Shown piece by piece: positions 43,916 to 52,644 of a stretch of DNA of 64,000 bases. A program made the translations under genes and the position numbers. Position 1 is the first letter of the stretch. Every line of letters starts with the position of its first letter. Under the pieces are notes generated by a model. The model worked only from the letters and a program-made list of their open reading frames with translations, had not been told where the DNA came from and ran no database searches. Source of the DNA: Verrucomicrobiota bacterium. GTDB taxonomy: Bacteria; Verrucomicrobiota; Verrucomicrobiia; Verrucomicrobiales; DEV007. Location of the stretch: assembly GCA_018970725.1 (NCBI GenBank), contig JAGWVU010000018.1, positions 29,757-93,756 of the forward strand. Direction: 5' to 3'.

Positions 43916-44947
43916 ATGCGGTCCGCCTTGCTCACCGGCATCACAGGCCAGGACGGCTCGTATCTTGCCGAGTTCCTTTTGGAACGTGGCTACACGGTTC
44001 ACGGCATGGTGCGCCGCTCCAGCCTCTTCAACCGCTCGAGAATCGAGCATCTCCGCTCGGATCCCGCGATTTACGGGAAACGGCTCTTCCTGCATTATGG
44101 CGACCTCGACGACGCCACCACCCTGAGGCGGATCCTCGTCCGCGTGCGGCCCCAGGAACTCTACCATTTGGCCGGGCAAAGCCAGCCGGGCTTAAGCTTC
44201 GAGATCCCGGAGTCGACGGTCCGGGAAGTCGCCGGGGCCACCCTTTCGCTCCTTGAAATGATCCGGGATCTGGACGAACCGCCCCGGATCTTCCTCGCCT
44301 CTTCCTCCGAGGTCTTCGGGAATCCCCGGGAGCCGGTCCAAGACGAGGAAACCCCCTTCCGCCCGGTCAATCCCTACGGCTGCGCCAAGGCCTTTTGCAC
44401 CCATCTGGGCCGGGTGTATCGACAGGCCCACGGCTTGTTTGTCTGCAACGGACTCTTTTACAACCACGAGTCTCCCCGGCGGGGGGAGAGCTTTGTCACC
44501 CGCAAAATCACGGACGCGGCGGCGAGGATCGCGCGCGGATCCGGGGAAGTGGTCGAGCTGGGCAATCTCGATTCGACCCGCGACTGGGGCTATGCGCCGG
44601 AGTATGTCGAAGCCATGTGGTCCATGCTGCAGGCTCCCGCCGCCGATGATTACGTGGTCGCCACCGGCACCTCCACCACCGTGCGGCAGTTCGCCGAAGC
44701 CGCCTTTGCCGCCGCCGGCCTTCCCCTTGTATTCGAGGGCCATGGCCTCGGGGAGATCGGCCGACACTCCGCCACCGGGCGCGCTCTGGTCCGGGTCAAC
44801 CCCAAATACTACCGGCCCATCGATCCCGCCAGCCTTGTCGGAAACCCGGCCAAAGCCGGTAGATTCCTCGGGTGGAAAGCCCGCACTGCCGGTTGCGCCG
44901 TCGCCGTGGCCATGGCCGGGGCCGCGCTCGGCGAAACCGCTCCCTGA
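43916..44947 (+). CDS. GDP-mannose 4,6-dehydratase-like SDR enzyme
   Basis: GMD converts GDP-mannose to the 4-keto-6-deoxy sugar used for fucose, rhamnose and related residues. The 343-residue product has GITGQDGSYLAEFLLERGY at its N-terminus, SSSEVFG, NPYGCAK with the catalytic Tyr and Lys, NHESPRRGESFVTRKI and STRDWGYAPEYVEAMW. These are clearly GMD motifs, but the usual AAQSHV reads AGQSQP and the SPYAVAK box reads NPYGCAK, so it is a divergent member and the substrate could differ. No GDP-fucose synthase is recognisable nearby. Confidence 0.82.
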   Translation: MRSALLTGITGQDGSYLAEFLLERGYTVHGMVRRSSLFNRSRIEHLRSDPAIYGKRLFLHYGDLDDATTLRRILVRVRPQELYHLAGQSQPGLSFEIPESTVREVAGATLSLLEMIRDLDEPPRIFLASSSEVFGNPREPVQDEETPFRPVNPYGCAKAFCTHLGRVYRQAHGLFVCNGLFYNHESPRRGESFVTRKITDAAARIARGSGEVVELGNLDSTRDWGYAPEYVEAMWSMLQAPAADDYVVATGTSTTVRQFAEAAFAAAGLPLVFEGHGLGEIGRHSATGRALVRVNPKYYRPIDPASLVGNPAKAGRFLGWKARTAGCAVAVAMAGAALGETAP

Positions 44948-44957
44948 GCGCCGAATC

Positions 44958-45863
44958 ATGACGGAAGACAGCGGACGCAAACGTTCCCCGGCCCCGGCGT
45001 CCGGGCCGAAGGGCTCTCCGGAGGACGCCGGGTTCGATATTTGGCTCGAAGCCGGGAGGACCGAAAAACATTACTGGCGGGATCTTTGGCGTTACCGCGA
45101 GTTGTTCGCGATCCTCGCTTGGCGCGATGTGGCGGTGCGCTACAAACAGACCGTGGCCGGCGCCGCGTGGGCTCTGCTGCAACCCTTCCTCACGATGGTC
45201 ATCATGACCTTTGTTTTCGGCCGGGTCGCGGGCCTGCCGAGCCAAGGCGCCGCGCCTTATGCCATTCTGGTGTTCGCGGGCATGTTGCCCTGGCAATTCT
45301 TCGCCAGCTCCCTCTCTTCATCAAGCCAGAGCCTCGTCGGAAACGCCAACCTCATTTCCAAGGTCTACTTCCCCCGGATGATCGTCCCGGTCAGCGCCGT
45401 GGTCGTCGCCTGCATCGATTTCCTCGTCTCTTTCCTCATCCTCGCCGCCTTGATGCTCTGGTATCGATTCTGTCCGGACACCCGCATCCTGCTGCTCCCG
45501 GCCTTTGTCCTGCTCGCCTTCCTCGCCTCCCTCGGCCCGGGACTCATCCTCACCGCGCTCAATGTCCGCTACCGCGATTTCCGGTTCGTGATTCCGTTTA
45601 TCGTCCAGTTTGGCCTTTACGTTTCCCCCGTCGGTTTCAGCACCGAGGTGATCCGGAATCGATTTGGCGAGACCGGCGTGCTCCTCTATTCGCTGAACCC
45701 GATGGTCGGCGTCATCGATGGTTTCCGCTGGGCCATCCTCGGCGGGGAGTCCGCCATCTATTTTCCGGGACTGGTCGTCTCCCTCCTCACCGTCACGATC
45801 CTCCTCGTCCTCGGCATCTGGTATTTCCGCAAGACGGAACGCACCTTCGCCGACGTGATCTGA
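44958..45863 (+). CDS. wzm: ABC-2 type polysaccharide exporter permease (Wzm type)
   Basis: This subunit forms the inner-membrane channel that moves lipid-linked polysaccharide to the periplasm. The 301-residue product has six hydrophobic segments and the family stretches RDVAVRYKQTVAGAAWALLQP, LPWQFF, and NLISKVYFPRMIVP, and ends near FRKTERTFADVI. Its ATPase partner is encoded 3.2 kb downstream at 49035, separated by the two epimerase genes and the Rpn-like gene. Start ATG at 44958 follows the dehydratase stop by 10 bases. Confidence 0.92.
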   Translation: MTEDSGRKRSPAPASGPKGSPEDAGFDIWLEAGRTEKHYWRDLWRYRELFAILAWRDVAVRYKQTVAGAAWALLQPFLTMVIMTFVFGRVAGLPSQGAAPYAILVFAGMLPWQFFASSLSSSSQSLVGNANLISKVYFPRMIVPVSAVVVACIDFLVSFLILAALMLWYRFCPDTRILLLPAFVLLAFLASLGPGLILTALNVRYRDFRFVIPFIVQFGLYVSPVGFSTEVIRNRFGETGVLLYSLNPMVGVIDGFRWAILGGESAIYFPGLVVSLLTVTILLVLGIWYFRKTERTFADVI

Positions 45864-45876
45864 GTCCCCCCTTCAA

Positions 45877-45904
45877 AACCTAGAACCAAGAACCAAGAAC
45901 AACT
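45877..45904 (+). repeat. degenerate heptamer tandem repeat
   Basis: Four seven-base units (AACCTAG, AACCAAG, AACCAAG, AACAACT) fill the short spacer before the epimerase gene at 45910. Similar low-complexity AACTT-type heptamers recur at 59953-59980. Confidence 0.6.
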
Positions 45905-45909
45905 AAAAA

Positions 45910-46971
45910 ATGCCTTCCCTCCTAGTAACCGGCTCGTCAGGCCTCATCGGTTCCGAAGTTTGTGCCTGGTTCGCGTCGCCGGATCGGGCCTGGCGGATCC
46001 ACGGGGTTGATAACAACCAGCGCGCCGTGTTCTTCGGTCCCCAAGGGGACACCCGTTGGAATCAACAACGGTTGACCCGGGCGCTGCCCGGCTTCTCGCA
46101 CCACGAAGTCGATGTCCGCGATCGCCGGGGCATCCTCGATCTCGTCAAGGAACTGCGGCCCGACGCCATCGTCCACACCGCCGCGCAACCGAGCCATGAC
46201 CGGGCCGCCGCCATCCCGTTCGACGATTTCGACACCAACGCGGTGGGCACGCTCAACCTTCTGGAGGCTGCCCGCCAGTTCTGCCCGGAGTCTCCCTTCG
46301 TGCACATGTCCACCAACAAAGTTTACGGAGACCGTCCAAACTCCATCGCGCTCCGCGAACTCGAGACCCGCTGGGACTTTGCCGATCCCGCCTTCGAACA
46401 TGGCATCGCCGAGGATTTCTCCATTGACCAAAGCAAGCACAGCCTCTTCGGGGCCTCCAAAGTCGCTGCCGATGTGATGGTCCAGGAATACGGTCGCTAC
46501 TTTGGCATGCCGACCTGCGCCTTGCGCGGCGGTTGCCTCACCGGGCCGAACCATTCGGGCGTGGAACTCCACGGCTTCCTCTCGTATCTCGTCAAATGCA
46601 ATCTCGAGGCTCGGGAATACAAGATTTTCGGATACAAGGGAAAGCAGGTCCGCGACAACATCCACAGCCTCGATGTCGCCCGCTTCATGGCCGAATTCAT
46701 CGCCTCTCCCCGCTGCGGGGAGGTCTACAATCTCGGGGGAGGAAAGAACAACACCTGCTCCATCCTCGAAGCCTTCAAGATCGTGGAGCGCTTCACCGGT
46801 CGCCCCCAAGTCTTCACCTACCTCGACGAGCCCCGAATCGGCGATCACATGTGCTACTACTCGGATCTCCGCAAAATGCGGGCTCATTACCCCGGTTGGG
46901 ATATTTCGGTATCGCTCGAAGAAACGATCCGGCAAATCGTGGAAGCCTCGGCGGTGCAGCGGGGGAGGTAG
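45910..46971 (+). CDS. NAD-dependent sugar epimerase, CDP-paratose 2-epimerase-like (first)
   Basis: The 353-residue extended SDR protein has [10 protein letters not shown] for NAD binding, [16 protein letters not shown] and a catalytic-type region with [13 protein letters not shown] in which the usual Tyr of YxxxK is replaced by Phe in FGASK; other Tyr residues are close. It resembles CDP-paratose 2-epimerase (tyvelose epimerase) family proteins. It acts on a nucleotide sugar in the cytoplasm. Together with the enzyme at 47943 it probably shapes one sugar of the polymer. Confidence 0.82.
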   Translation: MPSLLVTGSSGLIGSEVCAWFASPDRAWRIHGVDNNQRAVFFGPQGDTRWNQQRLTRALPGFSHHEVDVRDRRGILDLVKELRPDAIVHTAAQPSHDRAAAIPFDDFDTNAVGTLNLLEAARQFCPESPFVHMSTNKVYGDRPNSIALRELETRWDFADPAFEHGIAEDFSIDQSKHSLFGASKVAADVMVQEYGRYFGMPTCALRGGCLTGPNHSGVELHGFLSYLVKCNLEAREYKIFGYKGKQVRDNIHSLDVARFMAEFIASPRCGEVYNLGGGKNNTCSILEAFKIVERFTGRPQVFTYLDEPRIGDHMCYYSDLRKMRAHYPGWDISVSLEETIRQIVEASAVQRGR

Positions 46972-47017
46972 GGCGGTTTTGCCTTCAGCGGTGGGAGGCT
47001 TCGCGCGATCGGCTCCG

Positions 47018-47854
47018 GTGGAAACAGACCAGGCATTTGTCGATATCTTCGGACGGCGTCCCGACTGGTTGGGCGAACTGGAGGGACGCATCCGCCCGGT
47101 GCGGGGAAGAATCGCCCGGCCCAAGGTTTTCAAAGCCAAGGTGGAATCCGACCTGGTCCTCGAGCCCGTGGATCCGGAAGATCCCAGCCAGGTATGGGAG
47201 TTTCAGCTTTACTACGACCGGGGAATCTTCGTCCGCACCGAGAGCGCCCGTTTGGCCCAGTGGCGACAAATCAACCCTGCCAACCGTCTCCGCCTTCGCG
47301 ACTACGTCCCCCGCCGGGTGGAGGGAATCGTGGTGTTTGGCGAACGGAGCCTCTGTCCGCCAGGCTCCGGGGAGTTTCCCCACCTCAGGATTCTTCATTT
47401 GGACGAGCGCCTCGCGGAGTTGGAGGAGACCGATCCCCAAACTCCACTGGTGCTCCTGCTGCGGCCTCTGGTGGTCGATTCCGACTCGGTCGTGGCAGAA
47501 CATGCGGCCGCGGACTACCACGGTCTCCAGGAGCACCCGGGGCTCGATCACGAGGAGCGCCGTTGCTTTTCGGTCATGTTCATGCAATTCTTGATGCAGC
47601 GTTTCCGGAATCAAACCCCTGAAGAAATCCGAATCATGATCAAAGAATTGGTTCCCGTGGAAGAAACCCGTGCCGGCCGCGAGCTGATCGAGAAAGGCAT
47701 CGAGAAAGGCATCGAGAAAGGAATCGAGAAAGGCAAGGCCCAAGCCATGCTCGATGTTGTGCATCGTCTCCAGTTGCAAGGCCTGGGCCTCGAAGAGATT
47801 GCCCGGCTCACCGGCCTGCCGCTGGATCAAGTCGGGGCGATGATTCGGGAGTAG
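47018..47854 (+). CDS. Rpn-type PD-(D/E)XK nuclease-like protein (DUF2887-like)
   Basis: The GTG at 47018 gives 278 residues beginning METDQAFVDIFGRRPDWL, like Rpn/DUF2887 proteins. The nuclease core is suggested by ESDLVLEP and QVWEFQLYYDRG, giving an Asp...Glu-x-Gln pattern. The C-terminus has a repeated EKGI segment and a helix-turn-like LEEIARLTGLPLDQV. The family is linked to recombination-promoting nucleases and is spread by horizontal transfer; it has no clear tie to polysaccharide synthesis. It sits between two epimerase genes. Confidence 0.75.
   Translation: METDQAFVDIFGRRPDWLGELEGRIRPVRGRIARPKVFKAKVESDLVLEPVDPEDPSQVWEFQLYYDRGIFVRTESARLAQWRQINPANRLRLRDYVPRRVEGIVVFGERSLCPPGSGEFPHLRILHLDERLAELEETDPQTPLVLLLRPLVVDSDSVVAEHAAADYHGLQEHPGLDHEERRCFSVMFMQFLMQRFRNQTPEEIRIMIKELVPVEETRAGRELIEKGIEKGIEKGIEKGKAQAMLDVVHRLQLQGLGLEEIARLTGLPLDQVGAMIRE
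47687..47734 (+). repeat. 12-base tandem repeat inside the Rpn-like gene
   Basis: Four units of ATCGAGAAAGGC (the third ends GGA) encode four I-E-K-G steps in the C-terminal linker. In-frame units of this kind are common in Rpn-family proteins and can vary in number by slippage. Confidence 0.85.
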
Positions 47855-47894
47855 CCCCGCGCGCTTCCTGACTCCAAATCAGAGCCTCGGTTTC

Positions 47895-47936
47895 TTCGGA
47901 TCGCCTCATTTGCCGCTTCCGGTCCAGAGATCCGAA
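47895..47936. promoter_or_regulatory. inverted repeat before the second epimerase gene
   Basis: TTCGGATC at 47895-47902 is repeated inverted as GATCCGAA at 47929-47936, with a 26-base loop, ending six bases before the TTG start at 47943. It may form a hairpin in the leader or be a protein site. Nothing else supports a function. Confidence 0.35.
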
Positions 47937-47942
47937 ATTGCC

Positions 47943-49010
47943 TTGAACCCTGAACCCGGGAGTATTCTGGTCACCGGCGGCGCGGGCTTTGTGGGGTCGA
48001 ACCTCTGCCTCGCGCTCCGGGAAGCGATGCCTGAGGCGGACATCGTGGCCATGGATAATTTCTACCGTCGCGGGTCCGAACTCAATGAACCGCGTTTGCT
48101 TGCCGCCGGCGTGAACGTCCATCGCGGGGATGTAAGACACGCGGACACCTTCCCCAGGGGGCGGTTTGATTTTGTTGTTGAGTGTTCGGCGGAACCTTCG
48201 GTCATGGCGGGGCAGGATGGAAACCCCGACTATCTTTACCATACCAACCTGACCGGGGCCTATCATTGTCTGGAAGCGGCCCGACGTTGGAACGCCGCCA
48301 TGGTGTTCCTTTCCACGAGTCGCGTCTACCCGATTGCCCGGCTGGAGAGCCACCCGTGGACGGAGGAGGAAACCCGGTTCGCTTGGCAGGACGACGGGGT
48401 TCATGGAATCAGTTCGCGCGGGGTGACCGAACAGGTGGATCTCACCGGTGCCCGCTCCCTCTACGGATTCACCAAACTGGCCGCCGAACAGCTCATCGGG
48501 GAATACCGGGAAACCTACGGCTTGCGGGCCGTGATCAATCGTTGCGGGGTCATTGCCGGTCCCTGGCAATTCGGTAAAATCGACCAAGGGGTCATCGCAC
48601 TGTGGGTCATGGCCCATCACTTTCGTGATGCCTTGCAATATATCGGCTACGGCGGCACCGGGAAGCAGGTTCGCGATGTCCTCCACGTCGCCGACGCCTG
48701 TGACTTGATCATCCGCCAGATTCGCGATTTCCCGGCTTGGGACGGCTGGGTGGGAAACGTCTCCGGAGGCTTGCGGAACTCACTCTCCCTCCGTGAATTG
48801 ACTCGGATCTGTCAGGAAGTTACCGGCAACACTGTGCCGATTGCTGAGGTCCCGGAGCGTCGTCCTTCCGACTTGCGCATCTTCATTGGCGACTCGGAGA
48901 GAGTGTTATCCAGAACGGACTGGCGGCCCGGGAAGGATCCGTTGCAAATTGTCACCGATCTGCACGGGTGGGTCCGCGAGTGTGAACATTCGCTCGCGGC
49001 ACACCGTTAG
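47943..49010 (+). CDS. NAD-dependent sugar epimerase, CDP-paratose 2-epimerase-like (second)
   Basis: The 355-residue extended SDR protein has the NAD motif TGGAGFVGSN, CSAEPSVMAG, STSRVYP and the catalytic SLYGFTKLAAEQLI with Tyr and Lys in place, followed by YGGTGKQVRDVLHVAD, a pattern of CDP-paratose 2-epimerases. The start is uncertain: TTG at 47943 places the NAD motif near the N-terminus, and TTG at 47910 would add 11 residues. It is 24 bases before wzt. Confidence 0.82.
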   Translation: MNPEPGSILVTGGAGFVGSNLCLALREAMPEADIVAMDNFYRRGSELNEPRLLAAGVNVHRGDVRHADTFPRGRFDFVVECSAEPSVMAGQDGNPDYLYHTNLTGAYHCLEAARRWNAAMVFLSTSRVYPIARLESHPWTEEETRFAWQDDGVHGISSRGVTEQVDLTGARSLYGFTKLAAEQLIGEYRETYGLRAVINRCGVIAGPWQFGKIDQGVIALWVMAHHFRDALQYIGYGGTGKQVRDVLHVADACDLIIRQIRDFPAWDGWVGNVSGGLRNSLSLRELTRICQEVTGNTVPIAEVPERRPSDLRIFIGDSERVLSRTDWRPGKDPLQIVTDLHGWVRECEHSLAAHR

Positions 49011-49034
49011 TCTATTATTTTCCTGATCAGCCTG

Positions 49035-50399
49035 ATGTCAGATATCGTCATCCGCGTCGAAAACCTCGGCAAGCGTTATGAGATCGGTCATCTCGATCCC
49101 ACCGGGTATCGCACCGGGCTGCGCCATGCCATTCAGGATGCCTTGACCGCGCCGTTCCGGCGCCTGACGGGGGATCGGGGATCGGAGGCAAGCCGGAAAC
49201 GCGCCGCCAGGGAGGTTTTCTGGGCCCTCCGGGCGATCGACTTCGAAGTGCGCCGGGGGGACGTGGTCGGCGTCATCGGCCGCAACGGAGCCGGGAAGTC
49301 CACGCTCCTGAAGATCCTGTCCCGGATCACCGAACCGACCATCGGCCGGATTGGTTTAAAAGGCCGGGTGGCCAGTTTGCTCGAGGTCGGCACCGGCTTT
49401 CACCCGGAACTGACCGGCCGGGAGAACATCTATCTCAACGGCGCGATTCTCGGCATGTCCCGGGCGGAGGTGAAATCCAAGTTCGATGAAATCGTTGCCT
49501 TCTCGGGCGTCGAGAAGTTTCTGGACACGCCGGTGAAACGCTACTCGAGCGGCATGTATGTGAGGCTTGCCTTCTCCGTCGCGGCCCATCTGGAACCCGA
49601 GATCCTGATCATTGACGAGGTGCTTGCCGTGGGCGACAGCGAGTTTCAAAAGAAGTGCCTCGGAAAAATGCGAGACGTGGCGTCGGACGGAAGGACCGTC
49701 TTGTTTGTCAGTCACAACATGGCCGCCGTCGCCGCGTTGTGTAGCGAAACGCTCCTGATGGATCGGGGTGGCCTGCATTTCGCGGGCGGGGTCGAGGCCG
49801 GGATCACCGCCTATCGGAATTTAGTGAGCTCGCAAGTCGATCGGTGGCGTTGGTCATCGGGGCCCGGCCGGGAAATCGGCAATGAACGCATCGCCCTCCG
49901 CGCGGTGACCGTGGAACCGGTGGATCCGATGCAGGATCGTGAGTCGACTTCCACCGCCCTCAAGGTGGTGATCGATTATGAAGTGCTCGCGGTGTTGAGC
50001 GGAGTGACCCCCTTTCTCTTCCTCGTGGATGATCTAGGGACCGAAATCTTCAACTCGGTCGATCTGCCGTCCGCGGTGGCGACGCCCGACCGTTTTCTGA
50101 TGGGCGATCTCCAACCGGGCCATTATCGCTCGGTGTGTACTTTGCCAGGTGATTTTCTCAATGAGAGGGAATACGGGATCAAGGTGGGCTTCAATACCTC
50201 CGGCACGCATTTTGAGTTCGTGAGCCGCGAAATTTTGCGGATCTGCTTTGCCCAAACCCAGACGATGAGGGCCGAGTACAGCGGCCGGTGGCCGGGGATG
50301 ATTCGCCCTCGACTGGGTTGGGTGTCAGCACCGCGGTGCAGCGAGGATGTATCCGACCTCCACGAGAGAACTGAACGAGGTGATGCGCGCATTTCTTAG
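49035..50399 (+). CDS. wzt: ABC polysaccharide exporter ATPase with carbohydrate-binding tail (Wzt type)
   Basis: The 454-residue product has an ATPase domain with Walker A GRNGAGKST, the GTGFHPELTGRENIYLNG segment, signature YSSGMYVRLAF and Walker B ILIIDEVLAVGD, as in O-antigen exporters. From about residue 250 a C-terminal beta-sandwich domain follows, which in this family recognises the finished polymer end. It pairs with Wzm at 44958. Its last 17 bases overlap the methyltransferase gene at 50383. Confidence 0.93.
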   Translation: MSDIVIRVENLGKRYEIGHLDPTGYRTGLRHAIQDALTAPFRRLTGDRGSEASRKRAAREVFWALRAIDFEVRRGDVVGVIGRNGAGKSTLLKILSRITEPTIGRIGLKGRVASLLEVGTGFHPELTGRENIYLNGAILGMSRAEVKSKFDEIVAFSGVEKFLDTPVKRYSSGMYVRLAFSVAAHLEPEILIIDEVLAVGDSEFQKKCLGKMRDVASDGRTVLFVSHNMAAVAALCSETLLMDRGGLHFAGGVEAGITAYRNLVSSQVDRWRWSSGPGREIGNERIALRAVTVEPVDPMQDRESTSTALKVVIDYEVLAVLSGVTPFLFLVDDLGTEIFNSVDLPSAVATPDRFLMGDLQPGHYRSVCTLPGDFLNEREYGIKVGFNTSGTHFEFVSREILRICFAQTQTMRAEYSGRWPGMIRPRLGWVSAPRCSEDVSDLHERTERGDARIS

Positions 50400-51186
50400 A
50401 AAACTTGTTCCGACCAGATTTCTTCCGAGCTCGGTTCTTGAACGCTACCTGAGTGCAAAGACTTTTGGTGGAACGAAAGTGATCAAGGGGCCGTTCGAGG
50501 GTCTGGTCTTGCGTTCTGAATCGTATTTCAGCCCCATTTACAACAAGCTATTGGGCTCATACGAACGGGAGTTGCATCCCATCCTTGAGGAGGTGATGGC
50601 AATGTCGCCATCTCTCGTGGTTGATATTGGCGCTGCCGAGGGATACTACGCTTGCGGATTTGCCAGCCGCTGTGGACCACAGACAAAACATTACGCATTC
50701 GAAAGTGATTTCCGGTCGCGCTTCGTACTCCGCCGGAACCTTGAGGCGAACAATCTTTCCTCAGCTGTGCAGGTTGGTGAACATTGTTCCACAGAGGTGT
50801 TGCAAAAGTTGCTTAACAGTTCTGCCGGCCCGGTCTTTATTCTTTGTGACGTCGAAGGAATGGAAGCGGAGTTGTTGGATGCCGATCTTGTGCCGGGTGT
50901 GCGAAATGCTACAATTCTGGCTGAGTTGCACGAATTCGCCGTCCGGGGAGTCGGTGAGTTCTTGACGAAGCGCTTTGAATCCACCCATGTGGTTCGGGAG
51001 ATCGGATCTGAGCCGAGGAGCGCGAGAGATCTTTTCGGTGATCAGTTTCCTTTGTGGGCTCATTTCCTGCCCCGCTCTGCAATCGATCGCTTTGCGAAAG
51101 AACGTCCGGGTATTCAAAAATGGTTGTTTTTGCAACCACGTTCGTGTGAAGGCAAGTCCTCTGGGGAAACGGTCCGGTTCGCTTGA
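50383..51186 (+). CDS. FkbM-like SAM-dependent methyltransferase (first copy)
   Basis: The 267-residue product has the SAM-binding segment LVVDIGAAEGYYACGFA and later ILCDVEGMEAELLD, as in FkbM-type methyltransferases. It is clearly related to the protein encoded at 53890 (shared GAAEGYYA core, EGxExELxD and ETHEFAV/ELHEFAV stretches). The bases are noticeably more AT-rich than the surrounding genes, suggesting separate acquisition. It may methylate a sugar of the polymer, possibly the end recognised by Wzt. The ATG at 50383 is preferred over 50347. Confidence 0.8.
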   Translation: MRAFLRKLVPTRFLPSSVLERYLSAKTFGGTKVIKGPFEGLVLRSESYFSPIYNKLLGSYERELHPILEEVMAMSPSLVVDIGAAEGYYACGFASRCGPQTKHYAFESDFRSRFVLRRNLEANNLSSAVQVGEHCSTEVLQKLLNSSAGPVFILCDVEGMEAELLDADLVPGVRNATILAELHEFAVRGVGEFLTKRFESTHVVREIGSEPRSARDLFGDQFPLWAHFLPRSAIDRFAKERPGIQKWLFLQPRSCEGKSSGETVRFA

Positions 51187-51423
51187 TGTTTGGCTTCAAG
51201 CCGCGTTCCGATGGATGTTCCGCTTGTGTCATTAGACACCGCCCTCAAAGTGTAATAACTCGGCCAGCCGAATCACTGAGCGGGTTGATAGGCCAAGGAA
51301 CGGTGAGTTTGCCGCTGGAGAATTTGTGTTGGAGCTACTGATACCTCTTTTGGAGTCATCGTTGATTTGGCTGGTCCGGGCCACCCTCTCGATGAAAACG
51401 GAATGTTGTTTCGGTCTTGCCGC
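51187..51423 (+). other. spacer without recognisable gene
   Basis: This 237-base stretch between the FkbM-like gene and a glycosyltransferase is relatively AT-rich and has no frame with recognisable motifs on either strand. No strong hairpin or promoter is evident. Confidence 0.5.
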
Positions 51424-52644
51424 ATGAAGCTTACCCTCCTCATCGACTGGTCCGAGGGCGGTCATAATGCGACTCATCTTCAGGCATTTTCTGCCGGATT
51501 GCGTCGCATCGGATCGGTGGTTGAGTATCTGGTCGCGCCACCCTTGGCGGTCGTTTTACGCGATGCGGAAACAACCGGTGGCGGCGTGGATCCGGAACAC
51601 GTGACCGCGGTGGAATGGCCGGGTTTTCTTCCAATCCGGCCGCGGTCCTGGCAGATTTCCCTGCGGAGAAGGTTTTTCGCTGGAAGGATCGCGAATGCGC
51701 TGCAGGGCATTCGAGGGAGGCATCCCGGTGCTTCCTGCACCCTGTTCTTCACTTGTCTGTTCGAGCAGGATTTCGACTTGGCGCATCGGGTGGCGGAGCT
51801 GACAGGGCTCCCCTGGACATTCCTCTATCTGCATCCTTATCTCTTTGCGGATCCGCCAAGCGATCGGTTCGTCCAAAGGCAGGTGGCGGAACAGGTCTTG
51901 CGCCATCCCCGGCTGGCCGGGATTGCGACCATCAACGAGCACCTGATCGAGGGCATCGCCCGTTTCAGCGCGAAGCCAGTGATCCGGTTCCCGGAAATCA
52001 CGGATGAACGGCTGGAGCCGGACCATCCTTTGGGCCTTCGGTATCGTCAATTCGCGCGGGAGCGCGCCTTGGTCGCCACGGCCGGGTATCTCGGGGCTTG
52101 GAAAGGAGTGGGCTTTCTGGCCCGCGCCTGTTTGGCCATGGATCCCGCGAACTTCGCTTTTCTGTTCGCCGGGGTGATGCCGCTCGATACCTTTGGACCG
52201 GAGGAGCGGGGCATGGTGGAGCGTTGCCTTGCGGAGGCGCCCCACGCCATTTTTCATCTCGCGCGGGTGCCGGACGGGCCGCCCTACAACGCGATTCTCG
52301 CGGCGTCCGACGTGATCTTCGCGGCCTTCGAAAACTTTCCGTTCAGCAGCAACACCCTCACCAAGGCGGCCCTGCTCCGCAAACCGGTGATCGTGAGCGA
52401 GGGATCGCTTGCCGCGACCCGGGTCCGTGAGTTCCGCCTCGGGGCCGTGGTTCCGTATGGTGACGGGCCCGCCCTCATCGGGGCGATCGAGAGCTTTGCC
52501 ACCCCGGAACAACGCGAGACGTTCGCCCGGCAGGCGCGCCGGGACGAGTATCTCGCGCTCCATGGGGCCGCCCGGTTGGAAGCGGCGTTCCGGGATTTGT
52601 TCGATGCCCCGGGGGGCCGCGCCGGGATGAGTGCCTCCGGATGA
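51424..52644 (+). CDS. glycosyltransferase, GT-B fold
   Basis: The 406-residue product has an N-terminal half with LLIDWSEGGHNATHLQAF and a C-terminal half with GYLGAWKGVGFLARAC, ARVPDGPPYNAILAASDVIFAAFENFPFSSNTLTKAA and the later KPVIVSEGS, which is the layout of GT4-like enzymes although the usual E-x7-E box is diverged. The sugar is not readable. Start is the ATG at 51424. It overlaps the next gene by four bases (ATGA). Confidence 0.8.
   Translation: MKLTLLIDWSEGGHNATHLQAFSAGLRRIGSVVEYLVAPPLAVVLRDAETTGGGVDPEHVTAVEWPGFLPIRPRSWQISLRRRFFAGRIANALQGIRGRHPGASCTLFFTCLFEQDFDLAHRVAELTGLPWTFLYLHPYLFADPPSDRFVQRQVAEQVLRHPRLAGIATINEHLIEGIARFSAKPVIRFPEITDERLEPDHPLGLRYRQFARERALVATAGYLGAWKGVGFLARACLAMDPANFAFLFAGVMPLDTFGPEERGMVERCLAEAPHAIFHLARVPDGPPYNAILAASDVIFAAFENFPFSSNTLTKAALLRKPVIVSEGSLAATRVREFRLGAVVPYGDGPALIGAIESFATPEQRETFARQARRDEYLALHGAARLEAAFRDLFDAPGGRAGMSASG

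Noticed and set aside
47687..47734. Short tandem repeats as a CRISPR array
   Set aside because: The 12-base units are contiguous, in frame and have no spacers; they encode the EKGI linker of the Rpn-like protein.
51232..51477. 81-codon minus-strand frame in the spacer before the glycosyltransferase
   Set aside because: No motif, no ribosome-binding site, and it overlaps the start of the glycosyltransferase gene.
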